DNA of 64,000 nucleotides from Caldicellulosiruptor saccharolyticus DSM 8903 (GCF_000016545.1 NC_009437.1:124001-188000); one strand, 5' to 3'; numbered from the stretch's first letter, positions 47,643-57,045 are shown. Notes: a model not told the origin generated them from the sequence alone. Numbers and translations are program-made.

Positions 47643-47698
47643 TGCTAAAGCAATTGTATCCAGTTTTCTAAAAAGGAAAGGGTACAATTGCTTTAGCA
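47643..47698 (+). terminator. 16-bp perfect inverted repeat after peptide 2
   Basis: TGCTAAAGCAATTGTA (47643-47658) pairs perfectly with TACAATTGCTTTAGCA (47683-47698). The run of T after it is weak (TTTATAAT), so it may be a terminator or an mRNA-stabilising hairpin that keeps peptide mRNA in excess. Confidence 0.65.
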
Positions 47699-47732
47699 TT
47701 TATAATGTATCTAAAGAAATGAGGGTTTATGA

Positions 47733-48455
47733 ATGGAACAAGCTAAAGAAAAGAAGAGGAGCATTTTGAAATACATAAGTCTTTTATTTGTATCAAGTAT
47801 TGTATTACCATTGATATTTCAAGCAGTAATCTATAATGTGAAAGTAAAATATAATATATTACTGTTTTATATATTCACTTATACATGCGTCTTTTCGTTT
47901 TTTGCTATTTTTTGTAGAGATGAAGTAATGGATTTGATTAAATGCTCGTATATAGTAATCAAAAATAAAATAAAGATTAGGAATATACTGTTATTATTTT
48001 TATTTGGTTCATTATCGTCAATTATAATACAAATCATTATTTATTTATTTAATATGTATTTGCTACATATCCGCGATGTGAACAGTATAGGTGGTTATGA
48101 AAAAGAAATAAAAAATTTAATTGAATCAAATAATATGCCCAATATAATAATCCTATTGACAATAGTATTTTTTTCAGGGATACTCTCTCCTGTTATAGAG
48201 GAAATTATATTTAGAGGGTTAATACTTCAAAGTTTAAGACAAAAGATGGATTCCAAAATTGCTATCATAATTGGAGCATTAATTTTCGGTTTATGGCATA
48301 TAAATTTATATACCGTTTTATGTGCATTTTTATTCGGAATTATCTTATCAATTTTTTATATACGATTTAATTCGATATTTGTGCCTATAGTTATTCATAT
48401 TGGTGCTAATGTTATTGGTCTAATTAACATGATAATATCGTTAATTATTAAATGA
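47733..48455 (+). CDS. CPBP-family (CAAX-type) membrane protease, candidate immunity protein
   Basis: 240 residues, about seven membrane segments. The glutamate motif EEIIFRGLILQSLRQ near residue 152 and the following FGLWHINLYT (His) and HIGANVIGL (His, Asn) are the catalytic set of CPBP glutamic proteases. CPBP proteins beside bacteriocin genes often give producer immunity (Abi/PlnI-type). It follows peptide 2. A second CPBP gene ends the island at 52653. Confidence 0.88.
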   Translation: MEQAKEKKRSILKYISLLFVSSIVLPLIFQAVIYNVKVKYNILLFYIFTYTCVFSFFAIFCRDEVMDLIKCSYIVIKNKIKIRNILLLFLFGSLSSIIIQIIIYLFNMYLLHIRDVNSIGGYEKEIKNLIESNNMPNIIILLTIVFFSGILSPVIEEIIFRGLILQSLRQKMDSKIAIIIGALIFGLWHINLYTVLCAFLFGIILSIFYIRFNSIFVPIVIHIGANVIGLINMIISLIIK

Positions 48456-48745
48456 TTTAATATGAGTAAAATTAGGAGAGTGTAATATATAATTAAAATT
48501 GGAATTATAGAAGTTTTTTAAAATTAAATTTTATGATTCAGAAATTAGATAAATTTTTATGTAGCTTTTTTAACTTCAGATTCTAATACGTCATTATTGA
48601 AGACATAGTAGGAAGCCAGCTGCAAATTTGTTTTTATAATATAGTTTATAAAAATCACCAGCGAATTGACAAAACCACTTATTTCTTACTGGAACAGTAA
48701 ATAAACACTGTATACAAGGTATATTGAGAAAAGGGGGCTACACAA

Positions 48746-49918
48746 TTGTTATTGAATACTGAAATCCAAAAAATTCTCAAAAGCAAAAAATTTTTTATTG
48801 CCTTAATAATCACAATTGGTCTCAATCTTTTTTATTGCTGGTTTGTGTATAATGAAGAGAATAAAAGTATTGAGTCTACAAAGCAATATATTGCATATAC
48901 AGAAAAACAGATAAAGGAATTGCAGCAGAAATTAAAAAAAGAAAAAGACGACATGAAGAAAAGATTGTATCTGGAACAAATTAATGAATTGAATAGAATT
49001 ATTCAAAAGGAAAAATTAAAAATGCAGTATGCTTCTAATCCTAAGAAGGAAATAGAAGAAAGAGCCCGATATTACAAGATGAGGTATGAAATTTCTCAGA
49101 AAGCTGGTGACTATAAAGAGCTTGAAATTAATAAGGTAAATTATCAGATTTTAAATGAAAATATAAAGAGGAAAAAGTATTACAGTGTTGGTAGACAATT
49201 TGATGGATGGACTTATTTACTTAGTCAATCGTACGGAATAGCATTTTTTATAATTATTGTTTTAGCTTTACTTATTGGAAGTGGTATAGTTTCAGATGAA
49301 TATAGGGAAGGGACAGCGAAGATTTTAAAAACTATGCCTGTAAAAAGAAGTAATATTATTTTAAGCAAATTTATTGCAACTGTTTTGACTGTGTCCGCAT
49401 TGGTCATTGGTATACAAATTGTATTTTTCATAGTTTTAAATCTTATAACAGATTCTTTTAAATACTACGATGTGTATTGTAACTGGATTTCTAAATATAA
49501 GGTGATAGGTTTTAAGATATATCCTGTTTCAGATGGTGTAAAATTGTTGAACTTACTTGAATGTAGTTTATTACAATTATTAACCGAAATTATTCTTATA
49601 TTGGCTATATCGGGAGCTATCATGTTTTTCTCCACGATATTTGAAAACGGTGCATTTGCAAGTATTAGCTTTTTTGCAATAATAATAGCTATAAGTATTT
49701 TTCGTCAAAAGATACTTATTCTTAAAAGACCTATATTAAAGTTGTTGTCGTTAATATTCCCTTGGGAACTATCGATGGTATATACAAATTCATTACCAGG
49801 AGAAATAGAATGGATTTATGCTTCATTCTATATTGTAATAGGGTTAAATTTATTGATGACAGTTATTTTTGTATTAGCTTCAATGAAAATATTTGAACAT
49901 AGGGAAAAGGTATTATAA
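48746..49918 (+). CDS. ABC transporter permease of the peptide island (lantibiotic-immunity-like)
   Basis: 390 residues from a TTG behind AAGGGGG. An N-terminal membrane segment is followed by a Lys/Glu-rich coiled region (about 45-140) and five or six membrane segments. IVSDEYREGTAKILKTMPVKRSNIILSKF is the ABC-2 coupling motif. The layout matches the permease at 26484. With the adjacent ATPase it probably expels the peptides or protects the membrane, as LanFEG/BcrAB-type systems do. Confidence 0.85.
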   Translation: MLLNTEIQKILKSKKFFIALIITIGLNLFYCWFVYNEENKSIESTKQYIAYTEKQIKELQQKLKKEKDDMKKRLYLEQINELNRIIQKEKLKMQYASNPKKEIEERARYYKMRYEISQKAGDYKELEINKVNYQILNENIKRKKYYSVGRQFDGWTYLLSQSYGIAFFIIIVLALLIGSGIVSDEYREGTAKILKTMPVKRSNIILSKFIATVLTVSALVIGIQIVFFIVLNLITDSFKYYDVYCNWISKYKVIGFKIYPVSDGVKLLNLLECSLLQLLTEIILILAISGAIMFFSTIFENGAFASISFFAIIIAISIFRQKILILKRPILKLLSLIFPWELSMVYTNSLPGEIEWIYASFYIVIGLNLLMTVIFVLASMKIFEHREKVL

Positions 49919-49950
49919 AGCTTGAGAGAGACTAAAGGGGGTAAAATAGC

Positions 49951-50898
49951 TTGGCTGAAAATCAAGTGGAAATGATAATAAAAGTAACTGATGTAGACAA
50001 GAAAATTCGAAACTTCCAAATTCTAAAAGAAATAAATTTTTCAATAGAAAAAGGAGAAATTGTTGGTCTTGTAGGACCAAATGGTGCTGGCAAAAGCACA
50101 TTAATGAAAATACTGGCAGGTTTATGGTTACCAAAACCAAAAGGGAAATGTTATATTTTGGGATGTGATGTAACTAAGGAACAAGAAAGAATAGAGGTTT
50201 TAAGAAGATCGTCATTTTTTATTGAAACACCAGCACTGTATCTTAAACTTAGTGGTTATGATAATATAGAATTGTATTCTAAACTAAAATATGGGAGTAC
50301 CTTTAACGTTAAAGATGAGGTTAATAGGTTAGCACCATTTTTTGAATTAGAAAATAAGATATTAAAAAGAAAGGCGAAAACATATTCATTGGGAACAAAG
50401 CAAAAGGTTAGTTTGCTTCAAATGTTTATTGGCAACCCTGAAGTGTTGATATTGGATGAACCTTTTAATGGATTGGACCCAACCACCACAATTAAAGTTA
50501 AAGAGCTCTTAAAGACACGATGGAGAGAAAATAACATAACCGTTTTAATCTCATCACATATATTGAGTGATATAGAGGAGTTATGTTCAAGAATTATTTT
50601 TATCAAAAATGGTTCAATAATATTAGACAAAAATAAAGAAGAATTGTTAAAAAGAAATACAGTAGTGATTTTCCATTTTACTGAAAAGGAGCATGTTGAT
50701 ACAGCGTGTAGGTTAATAAAGGAAAAATTACCATATGTAATGGTAGAAACTCAGTTTAATAACTCTATAAAAATTCATAATCTAAATTCTCAATATGATG
50801 TTTTAGATTTATTACAGAATGAGGGTATAAAAGTTCGAGACATAGAAGAACAAAAAATGAGCTTAGTAGATTTTTACAAACAACTTTATTTACAATAA
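49951..50898 (+). CDS. ABC transporter ATP-binding protein of the peptide island
   Basis: 315 residues from a TTG behind AAGGGGG. Walker A GPNGAGKSTLMKIL, signature TYSLGTKQKVSLLQ, Walker B VLILDEPFNGLDPTT, His in SSHILSD. It belongs to the BcrA/LanF-like group with a C-terminal extension, and is related to the ATPase at 25559. It starts 32 bases after the permease gene. Confidence 0.9.
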   Translation: MAENQVEMIIKVTDVDKKIRNFQILKEINFSIEKGEIVGLVGPNGAGKSTLMKILAGLWLPKPKGKCYILGCDVTKEQERIEVLRRSSFFIETPALYLKLSGYDNIELYSKLKYGSTFNVKDEVNRLAPFFELENKILKRKAKTYSLGTKQKVSLLQMFIGNPEVLILDEPFNGLDPTTTIKVKELLKTRWRENNITVLISSHILSDIEELCSRIIFIKNGSIILDKNKEELLKRNTVVIFHFTEKEHVDTACRLIKEKLPYVMVETQFNNSIKIHNLNSQYDVLDLLQNEGIKVRDIEEQKMSLVDFYKQLYLQ

Positions 50899-50976
50899 TC
50901 AAAGACTTTATAAGTTAAAAAGTATACCTATTAGAGATAAAAATAGTTACAGAAGAAATAGGAGTTACTCTATAGT

Positions 50977-51213
50977 TTGCTAAGATTAGCGAACAGTTAC
51001 AGTGAAGAGAAAGTTCGAGGTGCTATTAGTGAAGAAGTTTTAAAAAGGTATAAGGCTTTAGTCAATGTTAATGAACTTTTGGAAATTAATGGTGGTGATA
51101 GTTTTTTATCTGTATTTGCAAAAGGCTTAGAAATTATTGGTGTTGTGGAAGCAATATATGAATTTAGGAAAGGATTTATTGATGGATTTAAAGATGGTAT
51201 AAAAGTAAAGTAA
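50977..51213 (+). CDS. Double-glycine-leader peptide 3 (bacteriocin-like)
   Basis: 78 residues from a TTG about 12 bases after AGGAG. The leader is unusually long and ends VNVNELLEINGG; the ELLEINGG part fits the C39 pattern. The core starts DSFLSVFAKGLEIIGVVEAI and ends YEFRKGFIDGFKDGIKVK, the shared C-terminal signature. There are no cysteines. It lies 78 bases after the ABC ATPase gene. Confidence 0.78.
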   Translation: MLRLANSYSEEKVRGAISEEVLKRYKALVNVNELLEINGGDSFLSVFAKGLEIIGVVEAIYEFRKGFIDGFKDGIKVK

Positions 51214-51246
51214 AAATTCTAATAATTGTTAAATGGAGTGAAGAAG

Positions 51247-51321
51247 ATGAGGGGTAACATTCAATTAAGCAACGATGATTTACTAACAGTAAATGGAGGA
51301 GATATTAAATGTTACAGTTAA
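51247..51321 (+). CDS. 24-residue mini double-glycine peptide
   Basis: An ATG behind TGGAGTG encodes MRGNIQLSNDDLLTVNGG followed only by DIKCYS and TAA. The leader fits the C39 pattern (D-L-L-T-V-N-G-G) as well as its neighbours do, yet the core is six residues with one cysteine. It could be a signalling peptide, a truncated bacteriocin, or a decoy for the exporter. It is too short for ordinary gene callers. Confidence 0.6.
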   Translation: MRGNIQLSNDDLLTVNGGDIKCYS

Positions 51322-51342
51322 TTTGCTTGTAGATGTTAAAAT

Positions 51343-51549
51343 ATTTTTAGTATAAATGGTGGTGAAATGGCTTATAACATTGGGGAAGTTTGTGGGAATT
51401 TATGTTATAATTTTGGGAAAAAGTATATCGAAATTAGTATGAATATACGTGAAAATATTATAGAACCTTTAGAAAAAAGAGCAATGTTGTTTTTTGCAAT
51501 TATAAATGAATTGCCCAGGATACAAATAGAATTATTAAAGAATTATTAA
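51343..51549 (+). pseudogene. Probable Gly-Gly peptide with frameshifted leader
   Basis: The open frame from 51343 reads NIFSINGGEMAYNIGEVCGN and ends LPRIQIELLKNY. The SINGG matches the other leaders, but the frame has no start codon before it: a stop (51337-51339) precedes. An ATG at 51333 in another frame reads MLKYF and would join to SINGG after a one-base change. Two cysteines (EVCGNLCYN) set this core apart. The annotated-style start ATG 51367 would begin inside the core, just after the Gly-Gly. Confidence 0.45.
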
Positions 51550-51586
51550 AATTATACTTGACAAATTAATAGTAGGAAGATAAAAA

Positions 51587-51811
51587 ATGGATAATTTGAA
51601 TATTATTGAAGAATGCAAATTATACAAAATTGAAGGTGGGAATTTTCTCAGAGAAGCTGGAAAATACTTAGATTGGTTTTATCGGTTATTAACGGTTATA
51701 GAGTTTGCATATGAGTTTAATAAAGGATTTTGGGATGGTTATTACGAAGCTGCCCAAAGAGATAGTAGTTTTGGTGGTGGAAGTTATAGAGGTCATGGAA
51801 CCACAAGATAA
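51587..51811 (+). CDS. Double-glycine-leader peptide 4 (bacteriocin-like)
   Basis: 74 residues, with AGGAAG 8 bases before the ATG. The leader MDNLNIIEECKLYKIEGG is followed by NFLREAGKYLDWFYRLLTVI and the shared signature YEFNKGFWDGYYEAAQRD, then a Gly/Ser-rich tail ending GHGTTR. The only cysteine is in the leader. A strong terminator follows, so it is the last peptide of the run. Confidence 0.8.
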   Translation: MDNLNIIEECKLYKIEGGNFLREAGKYLDWFYRLLTVIEFAYEFNKGFWDGYYEAAQRDSSFGGGSYRGHGTTR

Positions 51812-51818
51812 ATATTTT

Positions 51819-51864
51819 AAAAGGGGAGCAACATCAGTTTTTATATGCGATGTTGTTCCCTTTT
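51819..51864 (+). terminator. Rho-independent terminator after the peptide run
   Basis: AAAAGGGGAGCAACATC (51819-51835) pairs with GATGTTGTTCCCTTTT (51849-51864), one mismatch, T-rich 3' arm. Confidence 0.85.
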
Positions 51865-51911
51865 GCCATTAATTATTCTAATATTGTAAAAATGAAAGGA
51901 AGTTGTTTGAA

Positions 51912-52653
51912 GTGAACAACGTTAAAGAATTATGGTATTAGCAAATATATTATTTTGTTTTTTATCTCTAACTTTATCACGTATAGCATTGTCCAACTTT
52001 TCAGTTTAAGACATTTGTTAGTAAAATTAATTGTTTCCTCTGATATAATCACCGGGTTACTAATCATCTTTTTTTGCCGGAAAGAATTAAAGGAAGTTGT
52101 GTTAATAAGAACTGATACAAAAAGAAATTGGAAATTAACAATATTAATGTTTATATATGGCATGTGCTATTCATTAGCAATGTTGTCGTTTTATACTTTC
52201 TTAGGTATAGACAAAATCAATGTAGAGCGAGGGGAGATTAGCCTTGAGATTGCAAAATTTATCTATAGTAGTAAATTAATGGGATTTTTAGCCGTTTGCA
52301 TAATAGCACCCATTATAGAAGAAATATTGTTTAGAGGTCTTATTTTTCGAAATTTATTAAAAACAAAAAGCTTAATTGTGTCAGTCATTATTAGTTCGGC
52401 AATATTTGCCTTATTCCATTTAAATTTTAAACAGGGAATTATTGCTTTTGGATTAGGATTGTTATCATCTATAATGTATTTTTATTATGGTTCTATATTT
52501 TATCCGATAGCAATTCATATGGGACATAATTCTACTGTTTTATTAATTACAATTTTGATTGGAACTAATTTTAATAATTTTTTTAGTTTATGGATGTTTT
52601 TTATTTCATTGAGTTTAACTATTATAAACACAATAATTATAAGTTGTGTATAG
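51912..52653 (+). CDS. CPBP-family membrane protease, 5' end possibly frameshifted
   Basis: The main frame (from TTG 51955) encodes 232 residues, with EEILFRGLIFRNLLK near 123, the later His motifs FALFHLNFKQG and HMGHNS, and about six membrane segments. A GTG at 51912 in another frame starts MNNVKEL, and a one-base change near 51921-51930 would join it to NYGISKYIILFFISNF, giving a longer and more normal first membrane segment. Like the CPBP gene at 47733 it is a candidate immunity or peptide-processing protein; it lies 100 bases after peptide 4. Confidence 0.72.
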
Positions 52654-53307
52654 AAAAGAAACTTAAGTACATTCTAATTCTAACATGAATTTGAAACATA
52701 ACGTAGGTAAATTTTATTGTTAATAAAAGTTAAGTTTAGAACAATAAAGTTTAATAGCAAGAGAGAGAATAAACAGCAAGAGGAAAGATATTGCAGAGAG
52801 TAAGAAATCAGAAAACAACAGAACATGGTCACGTGTGGGTAGGATGTCAGAGCCCATGTAGGATTTAAGGTGAACGATGGTTTGCTCGATAACAACACGT
52901 TTTTTGTAGAGGTTTAAGAATTCTTGAGAGTTTCTATTGATACCAAGGGAAAGAACGAAGGTTATCATAGTATATGTAACTATTGTACCTGACTTAGAAG
53001 AAATACAGGGCTGAGGGCAGGAACAGATGCATTTTCCGCTTTTGTAAGAAGACAGAGGACAGACTAATTTAAGGCATGTTGAGCGGTTTTTGTATTGGCA
53101 AATACCTTCTGGTTTAAAAGTGAGATTAAATTTTTACATAAAGGTATATTATTATTAGAAATAATAATATAAGGAAGGTTTGAAATTTATTATACCTAAG
53201 GCACAGTTTTATTTTAACACCTAAAAAAGCTAAATATAAGTAATTTCTTAAATATAGTTATATTTTAACTGAAAAATTCCTCTTCATAACTCCTGACGTT
53301 CCCCTAC
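52654..53307. other. Intergenic region holding a transposase remnant
   Basis: About 650 bases between the second CPBP gene and the 471-residue protein. It contains the C-terminal part of an IS transposase on the minus strand (separate entry). I see no intact gene, terminator or repeat in the remaining AT-rich sequence. Confidence 0.5.
52720..53135 (-). pseudogene. Transposase C-terminal remnant (IS1182/IS4-like)
   Basis: The frame is open from a stop at about 53136 to 52720. It reads FKPEGICQYKNRSTCLKL with Cys-rich patches, then GINRNSQEFLNLYKKRVVIE, QTIVHLKSYMGSDIL and a hydrophobic tail. The Y/F-x-P-x-G motif, the Cys patches, the R-x-x-I/V-E-Q helix and the C-terminal hydrophobic helix resemble IS1182/IS4-type transposases. 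The first part of the enzyme and the ends of the element are absent. Confidence 0.6.
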
Positions 53308-54702
53308 TCAATAGTTACATTTTATTAAAAATCTGGGATATATTATAATAGCATTAAGTTGGTCTGTTTCAGGATTTACAATTAATGAGAAAAATTCATC
53401 CGTGTATTTTATCTTCCCTATTGGCATATTATCATTCAGTGAATAGATAGATATATACTTTTCTTCTGGATTTAGCGTGATGACAATGGAAAAGTTTTTT
53501 AAAAAATAAAACTCTTCTATTAGTTCTTTAGCAGGAATATTAATTGGCAGTTCGAAAAAAGAGATTTCGTTGGTTCCTATATAGTGTTTTATAAAAAGAT
53601 TTTTAATTGGTAGTAAATAGGTGTGGAAGGGGGAGTACAATAAAAAGTATCTGTGGTCTTCTCTATATACAGGGCGTATTTTTTCTGATGGAAGGGGTAG
53701 AGATCCTATATAAGTACACTTTTTTGTTTCTAAATCGAAAGAAAAGATGTCGGTTATATTTGTCAGAAAGTTTTCTTTTATGTAAGGTATAAATGGAGAA
53801 TCGATATACTGAGAATAACTTTTTATACTGTAAAAAAAGCCATAATTAAGTTTTCCATAATGTAAAAAGCTTAATGTTTCGGAATACTCAGCTTTATCAA
53901 TTAAATATTTAGATAGTACAGGCTTTGTACCGCTGTTTAAGTCTTGAATTAACTCTTCACAAGGAATAATCAATAAGGTTTCAATCTTATCAATTATATC
54001 TTCACCTAAATTGAAATAGTATCTCTTTTCGTCTGAACCAATTCTACCAGTTTTAATAAATAAGTAATCTCTGTTTTTGAATTTTTTTAATTCTGCGAAT
54101 GAAATTTCGAAAATAGAGTGGTTATCTGTTATAGATGGATCTAAATAGAATTCAGATTTATTATAAAGATCAACTATCAAAGCAGATTTATCTTTGGATT
54201 TTGTGTCAATATTTATTAACATTATATACCTCTTATTTAATGCCAATACGTAAATTGTAAATGGAATAAGAGATTCTTCGTTTTTATTTACTCCGGAAAG
54301 TTCTATAATAAAATTGTACATCAACCTTTCTTCTTTTTTTGTTAGGTCAATGCTAAATATTTTTAATTCACCAAATTTAGTGTTAATTAAAGTCATTGTG
54401 TAGCCAATTAGAGTAAGTTTTTCCTCATCAAAAAATATTATTCGAAAAATTTTGTTTTTTAATTTGTAGTTAATAATTTGCTCGACTTTGCCATTTTTAA
54501 GGGATAAAACTATAATAGATTCAATAAAATCTCCAAGTATATCGCTCTTTTCCATAATAAACAATATATTATTACAACTTTGATAAGTAGGATAAACACA
54601 AAACTTGTCTTTTTTAGCCGAAGAAAAAGTATAAGTTTCCCATGTAATTTTACAATAATCCTTTAATACCTCTGATAAATCAAATACAGGAATTTCAGAC
54701 AT
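53308..54702 (-). CDS. Unrecognised protein of about 464 residues
   Basis: The frame begins at a TTG at 54723, but the ATG at 54702 (MSEIPVFDLSEVLKDYCKI) is the more natural start. I recognise no family. It has no signal peptide or membrane helices and is beta-rich, with repeated short strands around Asn/Asp turns (for example YFNLGEDIIDKIETLLIIP; SIYSLNDNMPIGKIKY), which could be a beta-propeller. It is on the strand opposite to the peptide island and downstream of a decayed subtilisin-like gene, with an inverted repeat between them. Confidence 0.65.
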   Translation of the reverse strand: MSEIPVFDLSEVLKDYCKITWETYTFSSAKKDKFCVYPTYQSCNNILFIMEKSDILGDFIESIIVLSLKNGKVEQIINYKLKNKIFRIIFFDEEKLTLIGYTMTLINTKFGELKIFSIDLTKKEERLMYNFIIELSGVNKNEESLIPFTIYVLALNKRYIMLINIDTKSKDKSALIVDLYNKSEFYLDPSITDNHSIFEISFAELKKFKNRDYLFIKTGRIGSDEKRYYFNLGEDIIDKIETLLIIPCEELIQDLNSGTKPVLSKYLIDKAEYSETLSFLHYGKLNYGFFYSIKSYSQYIDSPFIPYIKENFLTNITDIFSFDLETKKCTYIGSLPLPSEKIRPVYREDHRYFLLYSPFHTYLLPIKNLFIKHYIGTNEISFFELPINIPAKELIEEFYFLKNFSIVITLNPEEKYISIYSLNDNMPIGKIKYTDEFFSLIVNPETDQLNAIIIYPRFLIKCNY

Positions 54703-54744
54703 GATATTAAAAACTCCTCCCAATTTTCAATTATTTTTTAGCAA

Positions 54745-54781
54745 TGAGGGTTGCCAAAATATTTAATAATGACAACCCTCA
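54745..54781. repeat. Inverted repeat between the unknown protein and the protease remnant
   Basis: TGAGGGTTG (54745-54753) pairs perfectly with CAACCCTCA (54773-54781), AT-rich loop of 19 bases. It could act as a terminator on either strand; the T-run is weak on the minus strand. Confidence 0.5.
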
Positions 54782-54803
54782 AAAAAGCGATTTTAAAAAA
54801 ATT

Positions 54804-56558
54804 TCAATATAAAAGATAAAAAATATGAGCAGGAATTTTAGTATCCTTATTCATATAAATATGATAATGATAGAAATAATTAGGCATACTTCCATGAATT
54901 TCTGGCCCATAAACATATCCACCAAAAGTGAGATAATTTTTTGCTACTGAATCAGCAAGATTTTTAGCCTTGATTTCATATTTACAGAAAACATCTAACC
55001 AATTATATACTCTCATATAAGCTTCTGAATAATCTATTGCTGGACCGATATAAAGAATACTATTTTTTATTGCTGCTTTATAATAATCATAGTTTCTGTT
55101 TTTAACATTTTCAATTACTTCACTTGCCTCTACATATTTTTCACCAAATAAAACAATTATTTTACCAATTGCTAATAAAATTGCTGTTAGAACTTCACCA
55201 AGTCCTAAGACTATTGAAATATCAATAACATACTGAGCCGAAACAGTATCAGAATCACCAATATTATACTCCTCTTTTGTTTTTTCATCAATCAATTTTG
55301 CTTTTAAATTCTCACCATCAAAGTATTCTACTTTTACAGAAAAGTTTCTTTCTTCTGGGCTTGATGTGTGCGAACTTTTATCAAACTTTTTAGCAGCAGT
55401 TGGCTTGACTTTTAATTTTATCTCATTTGTATCTTTGTCAAGTGTAGCAATATACTTGTATCCTTCATACTCAGCTTCTGCTGCTTTAATTTTTTTGTCA
55501 ACATCATAGACCTTTATTTTATCTTTTCAAACATCATATCTTGGCTTTGCAAAGCTGACAGAATTGATAGGAAAAATTTAAATTTCACAAGACCAAAGCC
55601 AAATATATTATCTTTACCTTTTTCACCGAGGTCTTCAGAAAGTTTTAGGAGTAGATTATAGATTTTATCTTTGTTTATGCTGTGTTTAGGTGGCAAGCCC
55701 CACTTTTCTGGTTTGCTTAAGATAAGAGCGATAATTGCTGTCAGGTGTGCAGCAGCCACAGAGTTTCCACTTGAGAGTTTGTAACTATTGTTTGGAGCTG
55801 TGGACAAAATATTTTCACCATAAGAGCAAAAATCAATTTTGCCTTGAGAAGAAAACTGAGACATTTGGTTTTTGTAGTTGACAGAAGCAATAGATATAAC
55901 CTCATTGTATGATGCTGGAAAGCCTGCTTTTGAGCCAAATGAATTTCTTGCCGAGGCAACAATGATTATTCCATGTTTTGCTGCTTTTATAACAGCTTTT
56001 CTGAGTTTTGGATTATCAGATGAGGTAGAAAAACTTATGTTTACAATGTTAATCTTGTTTTTTATACAAAAGTCAAGAGCACGTACAACGAAGGTCAACT
56101 TTTCCTTCAAGTTTTTTATTTAAGATTTTTAAGATGAAGATTTCAGCATCAGGTGCAATGCCGACAATACCAAAGTTATTATTTTGAGCTGCGATTATAC
56201 CTGCGATAAAAGTTCCATGTCCTGTTTCATCTGATGCAGGTTTGTTTGGCTCAATAAAGTTAATAGTTTTGATGATATTTGCACTTTTTAAATCAGGATG
56301 GTTCAGGTCAATACCAGAATCCAGAATAGCAATTTTAACATTTTTGCCTCTTGTAAATTTCCATATTTTTGTGATACCAAGTTTTTTATAGCTCCATGGA
56401 ATAATTTGCTTTTTATAGGCTTGTTGAGGGTTTTGAGTAGAAGGATTATTACTCATGTAGAGATTGTAAGCAATTATTGATGATAATATTGCAAAGATAG
56501 CGCTTGAGAGTAAAAAAAGCTTTTTGTGTTTGTGCAACAAATTAGAACCTCCTAACAA
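54804..56558 (-). pseudogene. Subtilisin-like (S8) serine protease with C-terminal domain, at least two lesions
   Basis: The first frame (56558-56073) has a membrane anchor or signal and the catalytic Asp (ILDSGIDLNHPDLK) and His (GHGTFIAGIIA). A one-base shift at about 56095-56112 leads to the second frame (to 55514) with VRALDFCIKNKINIVNIS, ASARNSFGSKAG and the catalytic Ser (SSGNSVAAAHLTA). A further shift near 55530-55560, with an in-frame TGA, leads to a third frame (KIKVYDVDKKIKAAEAEYEG...) ending at 54804. About 580 residues overall. The last 250 residues have a region with one or two hydrophobic helices and no known motif. Confidence 0.78.
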
Positions 56559-57045
56559 GATAAATAGGATTAAAGTATTTAAGAGGTGTTAAGCATAATA
56601 ATAGTTATCAACTCCTTTCAATGGATAAAATAGCTATAAATACTTGTATCAAAAAAAAACGCAATAGGCAAATTAAATAAATTTTATTTTCTTCATGTGG
56701 AAAGTTTAAACAAATGGAGTTATTTAAAGAACAGAGAAAAGCAATTTCACTATAATTTTTGATAAAACTTAAATAGCCTACAATCCGTTTTTGCATGGGA
56801 TTGTAGACTAAGATAATTTCAACTTTGCTGCAAAGGTCAGGTAAAAAATAAATCTAATTTTTCACACGGTGTAAAGATATTTACGACATCCAGGAAATGT
56901 GCGAAGATAATGAGGGAAAAACTTATAATATAGATATTGAGAAGTTTCGCACGATTTGTGCTTGGATTGAGATTATAGGATGAAAAAAGAAATTTAAAAA
57001 TAGTATAATTAAGTAAGATAAAAGGTCTACAGTTGGAGGCCTTCT
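56559..57045. other. Intergenic region with a possible gene remnant
   Basis: 487 bases. On the plus strand a short open frame (56858-56983) without a start codon reads CKDIYDIQEMCEDNEGKTYN and ends CAWIEIIG; its composition looks protein-coding, so it may be the tail of a lost gene, but I do not recognise it. No promoter or terminator is clear in the rest. Confidence 0.35.

Noticed and set aside
48500..48700. Minus-strand protein-like stretch (AGDFYKLYYKNKFAAGFLLC) in the gap before the island's ABC permease
   Set aside because: Short, no start, no family recognised; could be a decayed gene tail but not supportable as a feature.
56608..56796. 62-codon minus-strand frame in the intergenic region
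   Set aside because: No good ribosome site, no family resemblance and AT-rich chance-like composition.
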